Both the position numbers and the translations under genes were made by a program. From Ianthella basta (lineage: Eukaryota; Porifera; Demospongiae; Verongiida; Ianthellidae), in contig OZ025877.1 of the NCBI GenBank assembly GCA_964019415.1, forward strand, positions 5,022,742-5,086,741: a stretch of DNA of 64,000 nucleotides. The letters run 5' to 3'. The notes under the pieces are model-generated. The model had not been told where the DNA came from, searched no databases, and worked only from the letters and a program-made list of their open reading frames with translations. Positions 10,764 through 22,188 of this stretch are shown one piece after another (position 1 is the stretch's first letter; every line of letters begins with the position of its first letter).

Positions 10764-11608
10764 CACATGTACCAGTGGAGATTTTACCTAGCCATGTGCT
10801 ACACATGCATTTATTGTGTGAAGCACAAGCAGTTGCTTGTTCAGTCCAGGCATGTACAGTATATACTCTTCAGCCTCTGCCTAGCTGCTGTAAATGCCAA
10901 TTTGAAGCCTGAACTTCTATATATTACGTAACATTCCATGAATGTTAGTTCAAGGCAACAAGGCTGCTCAGAAAGAAAGCTACAAATTGTTGTGACTTGT
11001 GATAGATCAGTAATTTAGGTTTCAAAATAGTCAGCCCTGTCCCTACCACCACCTCCTTGTTCCTCATACCCGCCCACACTGCAGACTTCAATTGAAAGGC
11101 CAAGTTTTGCCAATAACAAGTAAATACATACAATGTTAATCTCTATGTTTCCTCTGTTTTTCTGTAATAGTATGCAGGTTGACTGTGAGAACTAATATTA
11201 GGTATCAATGTGAACTCCCATTCTAGAACTACAGTCCTACAGTGAGTTAGGAAGTACAACACAGATAAACAGGGGAGAAACAATGCATAATTCCATTAAA
11301 AGTTGCATCTAAATGTCTTAATTGTGCATACATTACCCAACTATACAACCTATGTACTCACCATAGTCAAGATCCTGCAGTGCTAGGTCCTCCAGTGGAC
11401 TACCAACACTTGTTAGAATGGATTTAGTGACAAGGGTACCATTGGACCATGTCTTCATCTCAAACTTCCTCAGTGTCTTGGCCTCAGACAAACCTGTTGT
11501 GATGGCTGCCACTACACTGTGGAGAAGCTGAGGACAAAGATGTGCACTCATTAGACAGTTTGTACACCAAAGAAACCAACATCACTGTTATTGATTGGCA
11601 GTTGTGCA

Positions 11609-11610
<2 letters not shown>

Positions 11611-11675
<65 letters not shown>
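11611..11675. repeat. (CA)n microsatellite
   Basis: Uninterrupted CA dinucleotides in an NLR-A intron right next to the 5' splice site of an LRR exon (11,704). In NLR-C the same site has only a short CA tract. Confidence 0.95.
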
Positions 11676-11678
<3 letters not shown>

Positions 11679-14600
11679 CACACACTGATGCACGCACACA
11701 CACCTTCTCTGAATACCGATAGTAAGTGGCCATCTCAATTGCCAGCTCCTCAACTCTGGATTGTGGCAGTGCTCTAAGTATGCTCTCTAGACTAGAGATC
11801 TCCTCCAACCGAACACGCACTACCTTTAGTGACCCCCTTTTCATTGCAGGTATGAGGTACTCTTGGACTATGTCCTCCCTGGTAGCTGAATACATGTAGA
11901 CACACAATGTACATGTGAACCCACTGAAGACGCTACACAGGCATACAAGCATGCACGCATTCACACTCACAGCTTATCACAACAGCTATAGGATCGAACA
12001 TAGTATCCCAGTTGTCCATTACATCCACTTTCTGCACATCTGCCCTTTGCAGCACGCCCTTCAATAAAGCAGTTAACACTTCGCAGTCTGAATGCACAGT
12101 CACCTCTATCAGATTGGGGTGTTTTCTGACGGCATCACTCAGTGCATCAATGTCCTAAGTGCAGATAAAATTGGTAGCACACAAAACGTGCCCACTTCTA
12201 CATGTGCTCGGGGCATAAACAAGAGCAACTCACATTATATGTTTCCAACAATTCACATTCTTCCAGCACTAGTGTCTGCAGAGATGGTAACTCATCTAAC
12301 AAAGACTCCAAATCCTCGGGTGTGAGATCATTGTCTGCAATTGCAAGTTTTAAAGGTAAAGACACACAAACACAACATGAACTATAAACAGAGTTAACGT
12401 CACGAGAGCAAGCTACAGTTGCAAAACATCACTTACTATATACGTCATCACTAACTATGCATCACTTACTGACTGAGATCTCTTCTATTTGAGGCCACAG
12501 GTCTTTAGGGATGTAATTGAGTGACTTTAAAAGCACCATCTCCAATCTCTTGTTGGGATGTGTCTGCTTTGCCCAAAATCCTAAAATGGTCTGGAGATCT
12601 GTGAACAGATACAAATAGGTACGTACCAGTTGTCTCCCCACACTGCAGCAATATTGTGTATTACATACACAGACTACTAGCAAGGGACACACCACACATG
12701 CATACCATGCACCACTGCAGTGTGCCTACGTACCTTCTGAACATATTGACTCTGAGCGTTTAGTAGAGCACTCCATATGAGGCAGTTGTACGATAGATAG
12801 AGACGTGAGCTGGGTCAACTGGCGAAGAAAGTCAGCCACAGCATGGACTGAACCTCGATAGGCACTTATCACCATCTCTTCAAAGCATTCCTTGCAAGCA
12901 AGGAGGCACCAGACAACATCTGCACTGTACAGTGTATTGTGCACGTTTACATCAACCTTCTTGCCAAGAGGAGACAGCAGATGACACACAAACTCTTTGT
13001 TGCCTGCAAAGTCAAGTGCAAAGTCAAGTGCATGAAATTCAATCTGTACAGTTCGGTATCAGGTCCCCAGGTGATCGGTGTGAGGTCCAGCAGGCCATAG
13101 CCATCAAATTCTTCAGGAAAATGTGGCACCATTTCATCACTGGATTCAAATACAAACTTATCCTGTCGGATGCCTTCAAGTGCCAGCTTAGCCACTGCAC
13201 CCAAGTGACTGAAGGGTGAGCCTGGGTGCAAAATGGATGGAAGGTCTCTCAAAAATGTCTCCTCATGGTATTTATGCAAGAATTTGGGAAGTTCAAGTTC
13301 TGGCTTTCGGCTGACAAATTCCCTCAAAGTGAAACCCACAAATCGTCCATACAGCCCAGCCATGGTGGTGGGAATACTTTCCTTTTGGCTGTGGAGATAA
13401 CACACAATGGACAAGGCCAGAGTGTTGCTGCATGCTGCAGTCAAATGGGGGTCCACATTTAGTCTATTAAGAAGGGATTGCACTGTGATACTCTGTTTAC
13501 TGCCTCCAAAGTAGTACCTCACAAAGACTGGTATTTCGTTCCCCCTCAGACCCTGGATTACGAAGCGCTTGTTTAGATGCTGCTTTTTATACAAACCCTT
13601 AGCAGCAATGCTTCTAGAGGTGACTATCACTGATGATTCCTGGAGGTAGGATCTTTGTAATAGTTTTTCAATCACAGCTGGCACTTCCTTTGTCTGGGAC
13701 TTAATCTCGTCATACCCATCCAGAATGAAGAGTATTCTATTCCCATCAACTGCTTCAATGTACTCAACAACACCGTCTGGCAAAGTCCCATAAGCCACCC
13801 TCAGTAAGTCTTCTAAATCCACCGTCTCCTTCCTCAGCTCACGCAGTGGAACAAGGACCACTAGTTCAAACTCTGTCCCAAGCTCACACACAGCCCAGTC
13901 CCTGCACAGCTGATGAGACACTGTGCTCTTACCCGAACCTGGTGGTCCTTCAAGGAGGACCAGTTTACCTCCACTTGCTGCTCGCATCATTCTACTGTAC
14001 TCTGTTATTGGCTCTTTTCCATGTTGCAATCTCTCCACTGCATCACTGTCAGGGTTAACCTCCCTAGCTTCATAGATAAGAGGTTGAAAGAACTTAAACC
14101 CAGGTACCTTAAAAAACTTTAGGCTACTAGGGGCATGTGTGTTGGTGTACTTTGTCTGAAGGCGCTCTCTGAACACAGCCACAGACTCCACAGTCGGCTG
14201 GAGAGGCAGCAGAGGGAACACAGAGACATGCACACACAACACACACAACACCAGGTATACACAGCATACAGTGTGGAGTAAGAGCTGTATAACTATACAA
14301 CATGCTGGGTGATTGGAGGGGAGGGGCTGGTACCTTGAAGAGGTCACATGACTTGGGTGGGTCCACAGAATACTGTAGTGCACAAGAACATAACACACCA
14401 ATACAGACTGTCAGCAAGTACAAGCTGACCTCATTGATGTAATCACACCAAACAACTTAGCAGTAGCTACACACACAGTATACAAGTGTACACTCACATT
14501 GAACAACAAGAGGCATACAATGGACAGTACAAGACACAGGAGCCCCAAAAGCAGTAAGGTGGCATGGGAAGCCACTAGGCGGTCCTACGAAAGAATACAC

Positions 14601-16160
14601 AGCCTGTGTTCAACGTATACAAGATGGCTTGCACTAACACATGAAGATCTAGACCTTATAGTATGACCTTGACCTGTATGACCTTATAGCCCTCAGGACC
14701 ATTGTTGGCATATGTAAAACTGCATGAACATGGTCCTCCAAATGACAGAGTGACAGAAAGACATCACATGCAGACAGACTTCACTCATGTACACATAAAC
14801 CACACAAGATTCAATACACACAAAGTATATGCAGCGCATACAGCAGAGCTGGAATAGTGTGTAGTCAACACACACATGCACAGTCTAGCAGTTGAAATAC
14901 CTTGAAGTCCCTCCTCCTGTCTGGGCCACTCTTGCCATCCCCAACCTTCCCTACAGGCCCATGTATGAAGGTAAGCACACTAAACCTTTCCCTCCCACTT
15001 GGAACACATGACACACATCATGGTCACTTGAAGCGAAGGCTTCCCAGCTGGCTCAGGCAAGATTAGGGTAGCTAGGCCTATTCTTCAAGTACCAGCTTAC
15101 ACAACAGAATGGAGTCTTATTGATGTTTCAACCTAGTCCCATCCCCAGACCTTTCCGGAATGCATGCACTTGGACCAGATGCTCAGGTATTCCTCAGGGT
15201 TAATGTGAGGAAGATCACAGTATCTCATCAACACACCGGCAAGGTTCCAACTCTATTTGTGAAGCTGTTACTAGGAGAACTGTACATATACTCATTATGG
15301 TCACTTGTGACAATTCATGACTTGACTTGGCATTGAGAGCGTAGGCCTAATACATGGATTGCCAGCAAAGACCACATTAGGAGGAGATGTAAAAATACAT
15401 GCACACACCTTTCAGAAGCTCTTCTTTGAGCTTGTCAATGTGCTGCACTGCAATACCTCCATGTTCCATGGCACCAATCAGCACCTCCCAGGTTGCGCCA
15501 TGACTCCCTACCCACTTCAAAAGACCAGCTTGGACAGCTGCTTCTTCACTCCTTGGGTTGTCACAGTAGCTCATGTCAACTACTTCAGCATCCAATCCAA
15601 GTGCCTCCAGCACTGCTCTTCCCTTGCCAGCTGCCTTTCTGCTCACATACTCTCTCAAGAGCACAGCATGGTCCTTACGACCTGCAAGGGAAGAGGAACA
15701 AAGCTAGGGGATTGACACGAACAGTGACAGCACTTAATGCCTACGAGAAGCGATGCAATGTGTGGTAGCTAAACACTGAGTCATTCTTACGAAGTACTTC
15801 TTGTGAGAGAACAGCGTCTTCTTCAGGACGCTGGTTATTGGTACCTGCAGGAGAAAAAGGAGACACGCGAGACTGACGTGGACAGCGCTGGTAGGAGGAG
15901 CAAACGCACCAGACAATACAGGTACTACTGTTAGGAAGGTACACGGGACTTAGCTAACATTAATCAATCTTCGAATCTACCTACTCTTTCACTATGTAAG
16001 GAAACTCACGAGCTTTTCGAAGTCTTGCACTTGATGAGCTCATGGTGACGTCTCGGCTGCACAAAGCACATTCGAATAAGACTACAGAACTCAACAGTCG
16101 ACGCTCTCGGCCAGCCGTAGCCCAACTATGCGAGTAGGGTGTGTCCGTGGACAGATTGGC

Positions 16161-16210
16161 CTGGCTTGCTAGACTATCCCTTAAGCTTATGGGACGGTCT
16201 AGCAAGCCAG
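16161..16210. repeat. Short palindromic element upstream of NLR-A
   Basis: Twenty-base arms (CTGGCTTGCTAGACTATCCC and its near complement) around a 10-base loop, about 120 bp upstream of the NLR-A start codon. Related palindromes lie at 62,864-62,920 and, as a half copy, near 44,602-44,625. No equivalent is found upstream of NLR-C. Confidence 0.75.
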
Positions 16211-16529
16211 ACTAGGGTAGTCCAAATACCGCCCATGCAATGCGACTGGTAGCTTGACACACAAAGATACAGCAGACACCGTTCCACATGCAGTCAAAGT
16301 TGGCCCACAAGTGCTACCTCTCCACAGAGCCCTCCAGCTCCTCCTCCGGATAGCTACTGAAAGCGCTCTTGGTGCAGTCGTTGCTGACAGTGCCAATTAA
16401 GCCCAGCGAGATCAATTCTGATGTGGTGATCAATTCATTATGATTTGCATGGAGGGCCAGGGGTCTAGTCTCATGTGACAGCCTAAGCGTTGTGCAGCCT
16501 AAGTACTGTGCAATTGTGCAATAATAAAT

Positions 16530-16579
16530 AGGCAGAGACACAAGGGCTGGTCTCACTTCCAGCCCTTGTGTCTCTGCCT
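16530..16579. repeat. Perfect 21 bp inverted repeat, 8-base loop
   Basis: Arms at 16,530-16,550 and 16,559-16,579 are perfect complements, with an 8-base loop. The homologous spacer near 41,950-41,990 keeps only scraps of one arm, so the hairpin is specific to this copy. Confidence 0.85.
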
Positions 16580-17013
16580 GGCTAGGGCTGCAGTAGATTG
16601 AACTATAGAATGTTCAAACCAAGCAATTGCAACCAAGCATGCAAGGGGTTGGAGAATCTATAATTGAACCCTAGTACTATGCAAACAGCACATGTACAGC
16701 ACTATAACACATAATATAAGAATGATGACAAATCATTTGCACTATATACAGGATCAGAGCAACGTGTATAAAGTGAAGGTGTAATGAAACTAGCTAAAAT
16801 GACACATGGAGATTATAATTAACTATAATTATTATAGTGCTGCCAACACAAGCAACAAGCTAAAGTACAATGATGAGCAGGTATAATATAATTGCAAAAT
16901 GGCAATGATTGATAGAGTATCTATGGTAACCACTGGGGAATCAGTCATCACAAAGAAATGCCTTTAAAACCAACACTTGTTACATCACACTACAGCAGTT
17001 ATTACAGACACAA
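16580..17013. repeat. NLR-YHYH spacer, copy 1 of 2
   Basis: No gene. Homologous along its length to 41,985-42,400, which separates NLR-C from YHYH3. It ties the two YHYH-NLR units together as segmental duplicates. Confidence 0.75.
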
Positions 17014-17082
17014 GTGCAGCTATGCTACTATGTACACTATGAACTGCAGGTGGCTATTATACACATGTACACATGCAGCTGT

Positions 17083-18081
17083 CTAGCACAAGCTGCTACT
17101 GATGAGGAAGGCAAGGACCCCGCACATCACGATCTGCATGAATGTGCTTGGGAGTGCCTGCCTGCCTGCTGCATTGCCCCCGCTCTCAGTGCTACCCAAC
17201 TGTTCAAACAACGGGTTAGGGTCTTCTGTGAGCCACTCAGGACATCCGTAGGTAGCTGTGTTGGCAACAGCACTGATCATTGCATTCTTTGAAGCTTCTG
17301 GGCAGCCTTTAAAGCACCCAATGATCCATGGAAAGGAATCAGGCAAGTGGTAGTGGTAAGTCATTATCCCGTCAATCTCGTGAGTGTGACCTCCGCATTC
17401 ATCCAGCTGCGTGGGCATAACACCTCCTTGAGAGAATGGACCATAGAGGCCAAACCCATCCAGCAGCCATTCTAACAGTTCAGAATGGTTCCCTGCAGTG
17501 TCAGGAGGCAGTTTACAAGCTTCCCGCTGGGAGACAGTCAGGAGGTTAGCAATTTGATGAACATGGTAAAAGCCCATTGGGTCTGCATGGCCACCACAGT
17601 TGTCAACAGTGTGCCCTTCAGACTCAACAGCATCAACATAGGTGGATGGAGCAGAAGGGTCTGTGTTTGGGCAGTTAGAGCTAAATCCACATGCTGAACC
17701 CAACCCGTATACATTAACTCCGTTCATAAGCACCCCGAGAGAACCAAGAACTGGGGCTGGGTCTTGTACCAGGTATAGAATATCATTGTACCTCTCCAGT
17801 GCTTCTCCAACTGAGATGGGTACCTTAGCATACCTCGGTGTTAGAGGGAGTGTGTATGTCTTCTCAATCATGCAGGCATCATTTGGGTTGGTCCAGCCCT
17901 TGGCATAAGGTGGGCTCTGCGTTGTGGTGACAATGTGATTGTCACCAATGATATTATTATTAATAGTGGCATTATGGTAGGGCGGGGAAGTGGAGCACAC
18001 AGTGTCACAAGACATTCAGTTGGGCAGCTGAGCTGCCACACCAACCAAACAGGTGATAGCCAGGAGCAGAGAAGCAGGCAT
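17083..18081 (-). pseudogene. YHYH-domain protein, copy 2 (YHYH2), stop within signal peptide
   Basis: From the ancestral ATG at 18,081 the signal peptide MPASLLLAITCLVGVAA is followed by an in-frame TGA at 18,016-18,018, where YHYH3 has CGA (Arg). Immediately after it the frame is open for 310 residues from an ATG at 18,015. It carries the whole Cys/His-rich domain (FYHVH, TYHYH) and the hydrophobic C-terminus. Protein made from the internal ATG would lack the secretion signal. Either this is a fresh pseudogene or the product is now cytosolic. Its neighbours are NLR-A downstream in coordinates and the 14 kb inserted block on the other side. Confidence 0.75.
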
Positions 18082-18960
18082 CTGCAGGTAGATGATAGCA
18101 AGACAAGGGGCAACATTGTAATGCATTGTGTTAAGGTCTTCCATTCACTGTGTGTCTCTCTCTGTTAAACTCCTGCACTATTGTTACTGTGTACCCACAC
18201 GGACCAGAGCACTTTTCACAGCTGAGCTCACAGCTGAGTATGTTGTGTCAGTCCCAAAGGGTGAGTGTTGTGTGAGAGGTGGCCAAAGCCTATGGAGGTG
18301 GAAGGCAATATCTTGGGTGTGGTGTTCACTGCTATTTGCACACAATCAGGGCCTGCAAGTACTATATTGTATGTAAAGGACTTATGAAGTTTACCATAGA
18401 CCCTCTAACAGATCTTTGAATGCACACATCACGCCCATATCATGTTGACCACTAATCTGGTTTTACTGATCTGAATCAAATCCACTGATTAAGCAGTCCA
18501 TGAAAGAGGTGTCATTAACACTGGCATCTGTGCTGTACAGACTTTATTCTGACTCACTGTATTTGTTACGCGCATACCTCCATTCACTCTAACACACTAA
18601 ATAACAATCATGCAGTTCACCTCTCCCCTGTTTGAATTTCTCTCAATAGCCTTACATTGATCTGATGATGTATGATTCAAAAGAGTACTCTGAGTTTGAT
18701 GATCTTCAGCCATCCATTTCAACTTTCTGAATTGAAGCTAAGCAGTTGCCTACTGCAAGTTTGCAACCCATGCATGTGGCAATATTGGCAAGTGCATTAT
18801 ATGGGCAGTCTATAAATATATTACATTTTTCAAACAGTTGTTCAAATGCTGGCATGTATGTATGAATAGTTATGAACACATCTCACTAGTTTTGTAATGT
18901 GTCATTTACTATTACTGTTATGAATTAATTGTGGAATTGTAAGTTTTGTAATGGTATTAT
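18082..18960. repeat. YHYH-downstream spacer, copy 2 of 3
   Basis: No gene seen. Homologous to 841-1,788, and in part to 33,395-33,690. Its right end marks the left border of the 14.4 kb block that separates YHYH2 from NLR-C. Confidence 0.65.
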
Positions 18961-19191
18961 TATAATTTTCATTATTATTACTATAATGAAAAGTAATTGA
19001 TCACCTATATACAAAGTGAACTGATATGATATGAGTGTACATAAGTGAGAGTACATTATAATAATATACAATAATAGTATTAACCACAATAACAATACCA
19101 CAGATTCTGACATACAGTGCATAAACACTAAATAGTGCTAAAAGTACATTACACCCTAAATGAGCATGCATGCAAATGCTAAACAGAATCG

Positions 19192-19440
19192 TCAGAGATC
19201 AAAACTGATGTCAACGTTAGCACTGTCAGGGAGGGATGCAATTACCGATGCTGCATTTCCGACCTGGATGGCAATGGAGATTCTCTGCAGTAGAAAGGTA
19301 CATGACTGTGCTTCCCCAGTAACCATCTTGAGCCGTTGGCCAAGCTCCCTCAGAAAATTCCTGGACTTTGGACCAATGGTACCACAAGTCTCCATAGCAA
19401 CTGGCTGGAAAAGATACATGCTGTCCAGGTGAGCATACTT
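19192..19440 (-). mobile_element. Retroelement C-terminal fragment
   Basis: About 80 residues on the minus strand contain PVAMETCGTIG, RELGQRLKMVTGE and LLQRISIAIQVGNAASV. This is a conserved tail found in many metazoan reverse-transcriptase polyproteins, followed by a stop. No upstream reverse transcriptase is present, so it is a fragment. LINE-type is my best guess. Confidence 0.55.
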
Positions 19441-19944
19441 CTTGGCCTTCTCTTATAATAATAAGTATATATAATATGACATGAAATGTATGACGGAGGG
19501 TCCACTGGCCAGAAGGGGGGTAGCTTGATGGCGACCGCTGCGACTGAGGCCGGGACCAGAGCAGGTGAGGGAGGTTGCTCTTCCAGGGGCTGGGCAGGTG
19601 ATGGGTCAGACATCATGACAGGATGTAGGCAAATCCGGGTCACCAAATATGACATAAAGCGTAGCCGACTAACACTTGGATTGTTCACATAGACTGTATT
19701 ATTACCAACTACATACACATATATACATGTGCGTACAAAAAAGAACAAAGGCACAAAAGCTATTGTTACAGTCACATGCAGATGTGCAGATGTGTGTGTG
19801 AGCATGCTAAACGGAAGTGGGGTAAAGTACAGGAAATGATAATAATAAGGTAATAGAATGTGGTACAGGATATAATAAGGAAGCCAAACAGTGTGCGTGT
19901 GTATGAGATACATGTGCATCACACTACAAATGTATGCATTATTG

Positions 19945-20160
19945 GGAAGGGGGGAGGCATGACCCCACAGTGGCAGCTAACTGTGATGGAGGTGGTGTGT
20001 ACTTCGGTCTCCTATCACACATGTATCCTGGAAAAAACATACTATGACCAGAGTACAGTTACCATCTCTAGATGGCCACCTATATAGTCAGACAATGGTG
20101 CAGTAAGGGAGTGCTGACATACCTACAGTGTGCGGTGACGCCATAGGAGCTACGTATTAA
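19945..20160. repeat. Dispersed repeat, copy 1 (possible terminal exon)
   Basis: Homologous to 26,966-27,180 over about 200 bp, including GGTCTCCTATCACA and ACCATCTCTAGATGG. On the minus strand both copies have a splice-acceptor-like tract before GATACAT.TGTGATAGGAGACC. In the second copy the following frame stays open and reads DTFVIGDQNTPPPPQGPA. This copy differs by a dinucleotide slip there. It may be the last exon of the gene whose exons lie at 20,588-21,205. Confidence 0.4.
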
Positions 20161-20587
20161 TCTACAGTAGGTCAAAGCTTATGGCATGCACAAAACTGCT
20201 CTCCAAGTAGGTATACCTTAGAATTCTACTCATTAGATGTGATACCAACTTGCATGTTATGAACCTACAGTAATATTTAGAGGCTAGAGGTGTCAGAAGC
20301 ACTGCACAGATTCTCCCAGCACACAAACACACACACAACACAATAAAACACAATAACATACAATTACTGTACACTTATGTATACACAAACCTCTACTGAA
20401 CATATACACAACAGCAGCCTCCACCAATCAGATGCGTTCAGCCTCAGTCTGGGATATATATCGAAGGTCTGCGCATAACATATCCACTCAGATCCAGCCA
20501 AATCCAAAACCATAATGTGTAGCTATCCAATATATATATATACGTACATCAACATGTCAATATTGTTTCTCTAATCACCATAGTTAC

Positions 20588-21205
20588 TTGTATGTCCTTG
20601 ATGAGTTTCACAACACTGGGGACCTGTCCCTTGCATGCCAGAGGAACTGGGACCCAGATCCCTGTCTTCTCATGGTAGAAGTACAGCAGATTGCACTGCT
20701 CCTGTACATGTGTATGTGGAGAGATAAAGAGTAACCATCAATTCACTCACACTCACAAACACACAGAACACATACACACACATACAAACACATGACCTCT
20801 TCACACACGCACATGTGTATACACACACACACACAAGTGTTCGAAGGCAAAATATGCACGCACATGCATGTATGTATATACACACATGCACGTATACACA
20901 GATACAGACACACAAAATGCAAAATATAAATGTGCACGCACACACATGTACACATGTGCACACACACATACACCAAGCCACAGCTGATAACACAAGCACA
21001 CAAAGGATCGAGAAAGAAGTACACATAAAGACTGCACACACACTGTCACGTACACTGCAGCATGCATGTAGGACACCACCTTTTGAATACCTACCTGAAA
21101 CCACATGTACAGTTTACCATGTGTTGGGTGTTGAAACGTTATCATTTGGGCATAGCCAGGACCAACAGTCGACATCATGGCAACATTGTTGGAAGGTGGC
21201 TGACC
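20588..21205 (-). CDS. Two exons of an unrecognised gene (partial)
   Basis: Exon 21095-21205 (37 codons, GQPPSNNVAMMSTVGPGYAQ...LYMWFQ) and exon 20588-20701 (38 codons, EQCNLLYFYHEKTGIWVPVP...VVKLIKDIQ) join in phase 0. They have good borders: TTTCTCAG before the first, GTAGGT and GTAACT donors, and TGTACAG before the second. The composition looks like a folded extracellular or cytosolic domain with no motif I recognise. Further exons must exist; a candidate downstream exon is the repeat at 19,945. A CA-rich intron lies between the two exons. Function unknown. Confidence 0.5.
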
Positions 21206-22188
21206 CTGAGAAACAAGAAGGAATGGAGTCATGTTTTACGAGGTGATTATCACACACACACACACACTGCCTTCATCATTACAATAATTGTGTTACCTTA
21301 CAGAATCTATATAGCCACAAACCATTCCTATTCCCATTTCAATGGAGGAGTGCCACCACTTCTGGAATTGTTGGAGACAGTGCAAAAAACAACTATTCCT
21401 AGCGTTTAGACAATTGGCATTGTGCTAGTACTCTCATTCAATTTCCTGATGTGTACAGCTATTATTGTAAGAGCGCCACCATCTTAAAGAGTGCACAAAA
21501 CAACATTCCATATAATCTGTTCTCCCCAGTCCACATATGTAAAACTACTTGCCATCTTCACAAACACGCGTACACCATGAACTCCTTCGGTCAATAGCTT
21601 GTATTGAAATATAACTCAAGCATTGTTACCGAGGCATTGACTGCACTGCTGCAATGCTGTTCTGCTCTCTCCTGCTACCACCAAACTATATATCACCCCC
21701 CCCCCCCCCCACCACCACACCCATGCATCCAAAATGAATATTATATATTTCCAGCACTCAATGGCATCCCATTCGCTGAACTCTGCATGCTGTACGTACA
21801 TCAATTAAACTTCCATCAATACAATACAGTAGGAGTAAAGTACACAAAAGGAAGAAAGGTACAAGCAAGCAAAGCTGACTAAAGGTGAACTACTTAGTGC
21901 ATTCAAACTAGAAAATAAAACATTGTAGTGGGATACAATGCATTCTCAACATCTCATTACAAATGCAAGCCTGAACTTACTGCAACTATGAAAATTAATA
22001 ATTTTATAGAAGCAACTCACAAAACAGTGTCACTCACAGGTTACATTACAAAGGGAAAACACAATCACAACCTTCCTGTACAGAGTGAACTTGTAAAAAC
22101 TACAATAAAACTACACTAATGCAAGAACTGACAGCCCACTACAGTGTTCAGATACAATGGATGACTGTTACAGTTTCTCCTTAAACTA
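21206..22188. other. Intergenic/intronic, no gene seen
   Basis: It contains a C-homopolymer at 21,695-21,710. A short stretch at 21,535-21,600 resembles 26,275-26,340; on the minus strand both include a TTTGTGAAG.TGGCAAG core. I cannot assign either as a definite exon. Confidence 0.4.

Larger units (their letters stand above)
5067..10767 (+). mobile_element. Ty3/gypsy LTR retrotransposon, complete-looking and young
   Basis: The element spans two 268 bp LTRs (5,071-5,338 and 10,496-10,763). Each starts TG, ends CA and contains a TATAAAAG box and an AATAAA signal. They differ at about two positions, so the insertion is recent. Flanking CACA copies (5,067-5,070 and 10,764-10,767) are the likely 4 bp target duplication. 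A likely primer binding site starts TGGTGTCAGAAGTGGG just after the left LTR. A purine tract AAGGAGGGGAGAG precedes the right LTR. It lies in an NLR-A intron in opposite orientation to that gene. The corresponding NLR-C intron near 35,340 is empty. Gag and pol both look whole. Confidence 0.95.
3305..16043 (-). pseudogene. Membrane NLR, copy A (Death-TM-NACHT-LRR), frame broken in NACHT exon
   Basis: Fifteen minus-strand exons were read by GT/AG sites and alignment with NLR-C: 16010-16043, 15791-15844, 15409-15681 (Death), 14901-14950, 14498-14584 (TM), 14334-14372, 12734-14197 (NACHT), 12470-12598, 12234-12334, 11971-12154, 11704-11885, 11362-11527, 4856-5031, 4278-4533 and tentative 3305-3345. 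Exons 8-14 are leucine-rich repeats. The NACHT exon has Walker A GPPGSGKST and Walker B LFILDGYDE. Relative to NLR-C it lacks 256 bp after FMHLTL and carries an extra 12 bp copy of neighbouring sequence near 13,005-13,028. The net change shifts the frame and ends the protein at 12,947. All other exons keep phase, so the loss looks recent. An intron between exons 12 and 13 holds a Ty3/gypsy element and a foldback element. It could instead make a truncated Death-TM-NACHT protein. Confidence 0.75.

Noticed and set aside
11595-11777. His-Thr or Cys-Val repeat peptides
   Set aside because: Translation of a CA microsatellite; the same applies at 20,740-21,100, 26,140-26,510 and 56,620-56,730.
13226-13462. 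Plus-strand open frame repeated at 38,741
   Set aside because: Shadow of the NACHT exon on the opposite strand; no motif.
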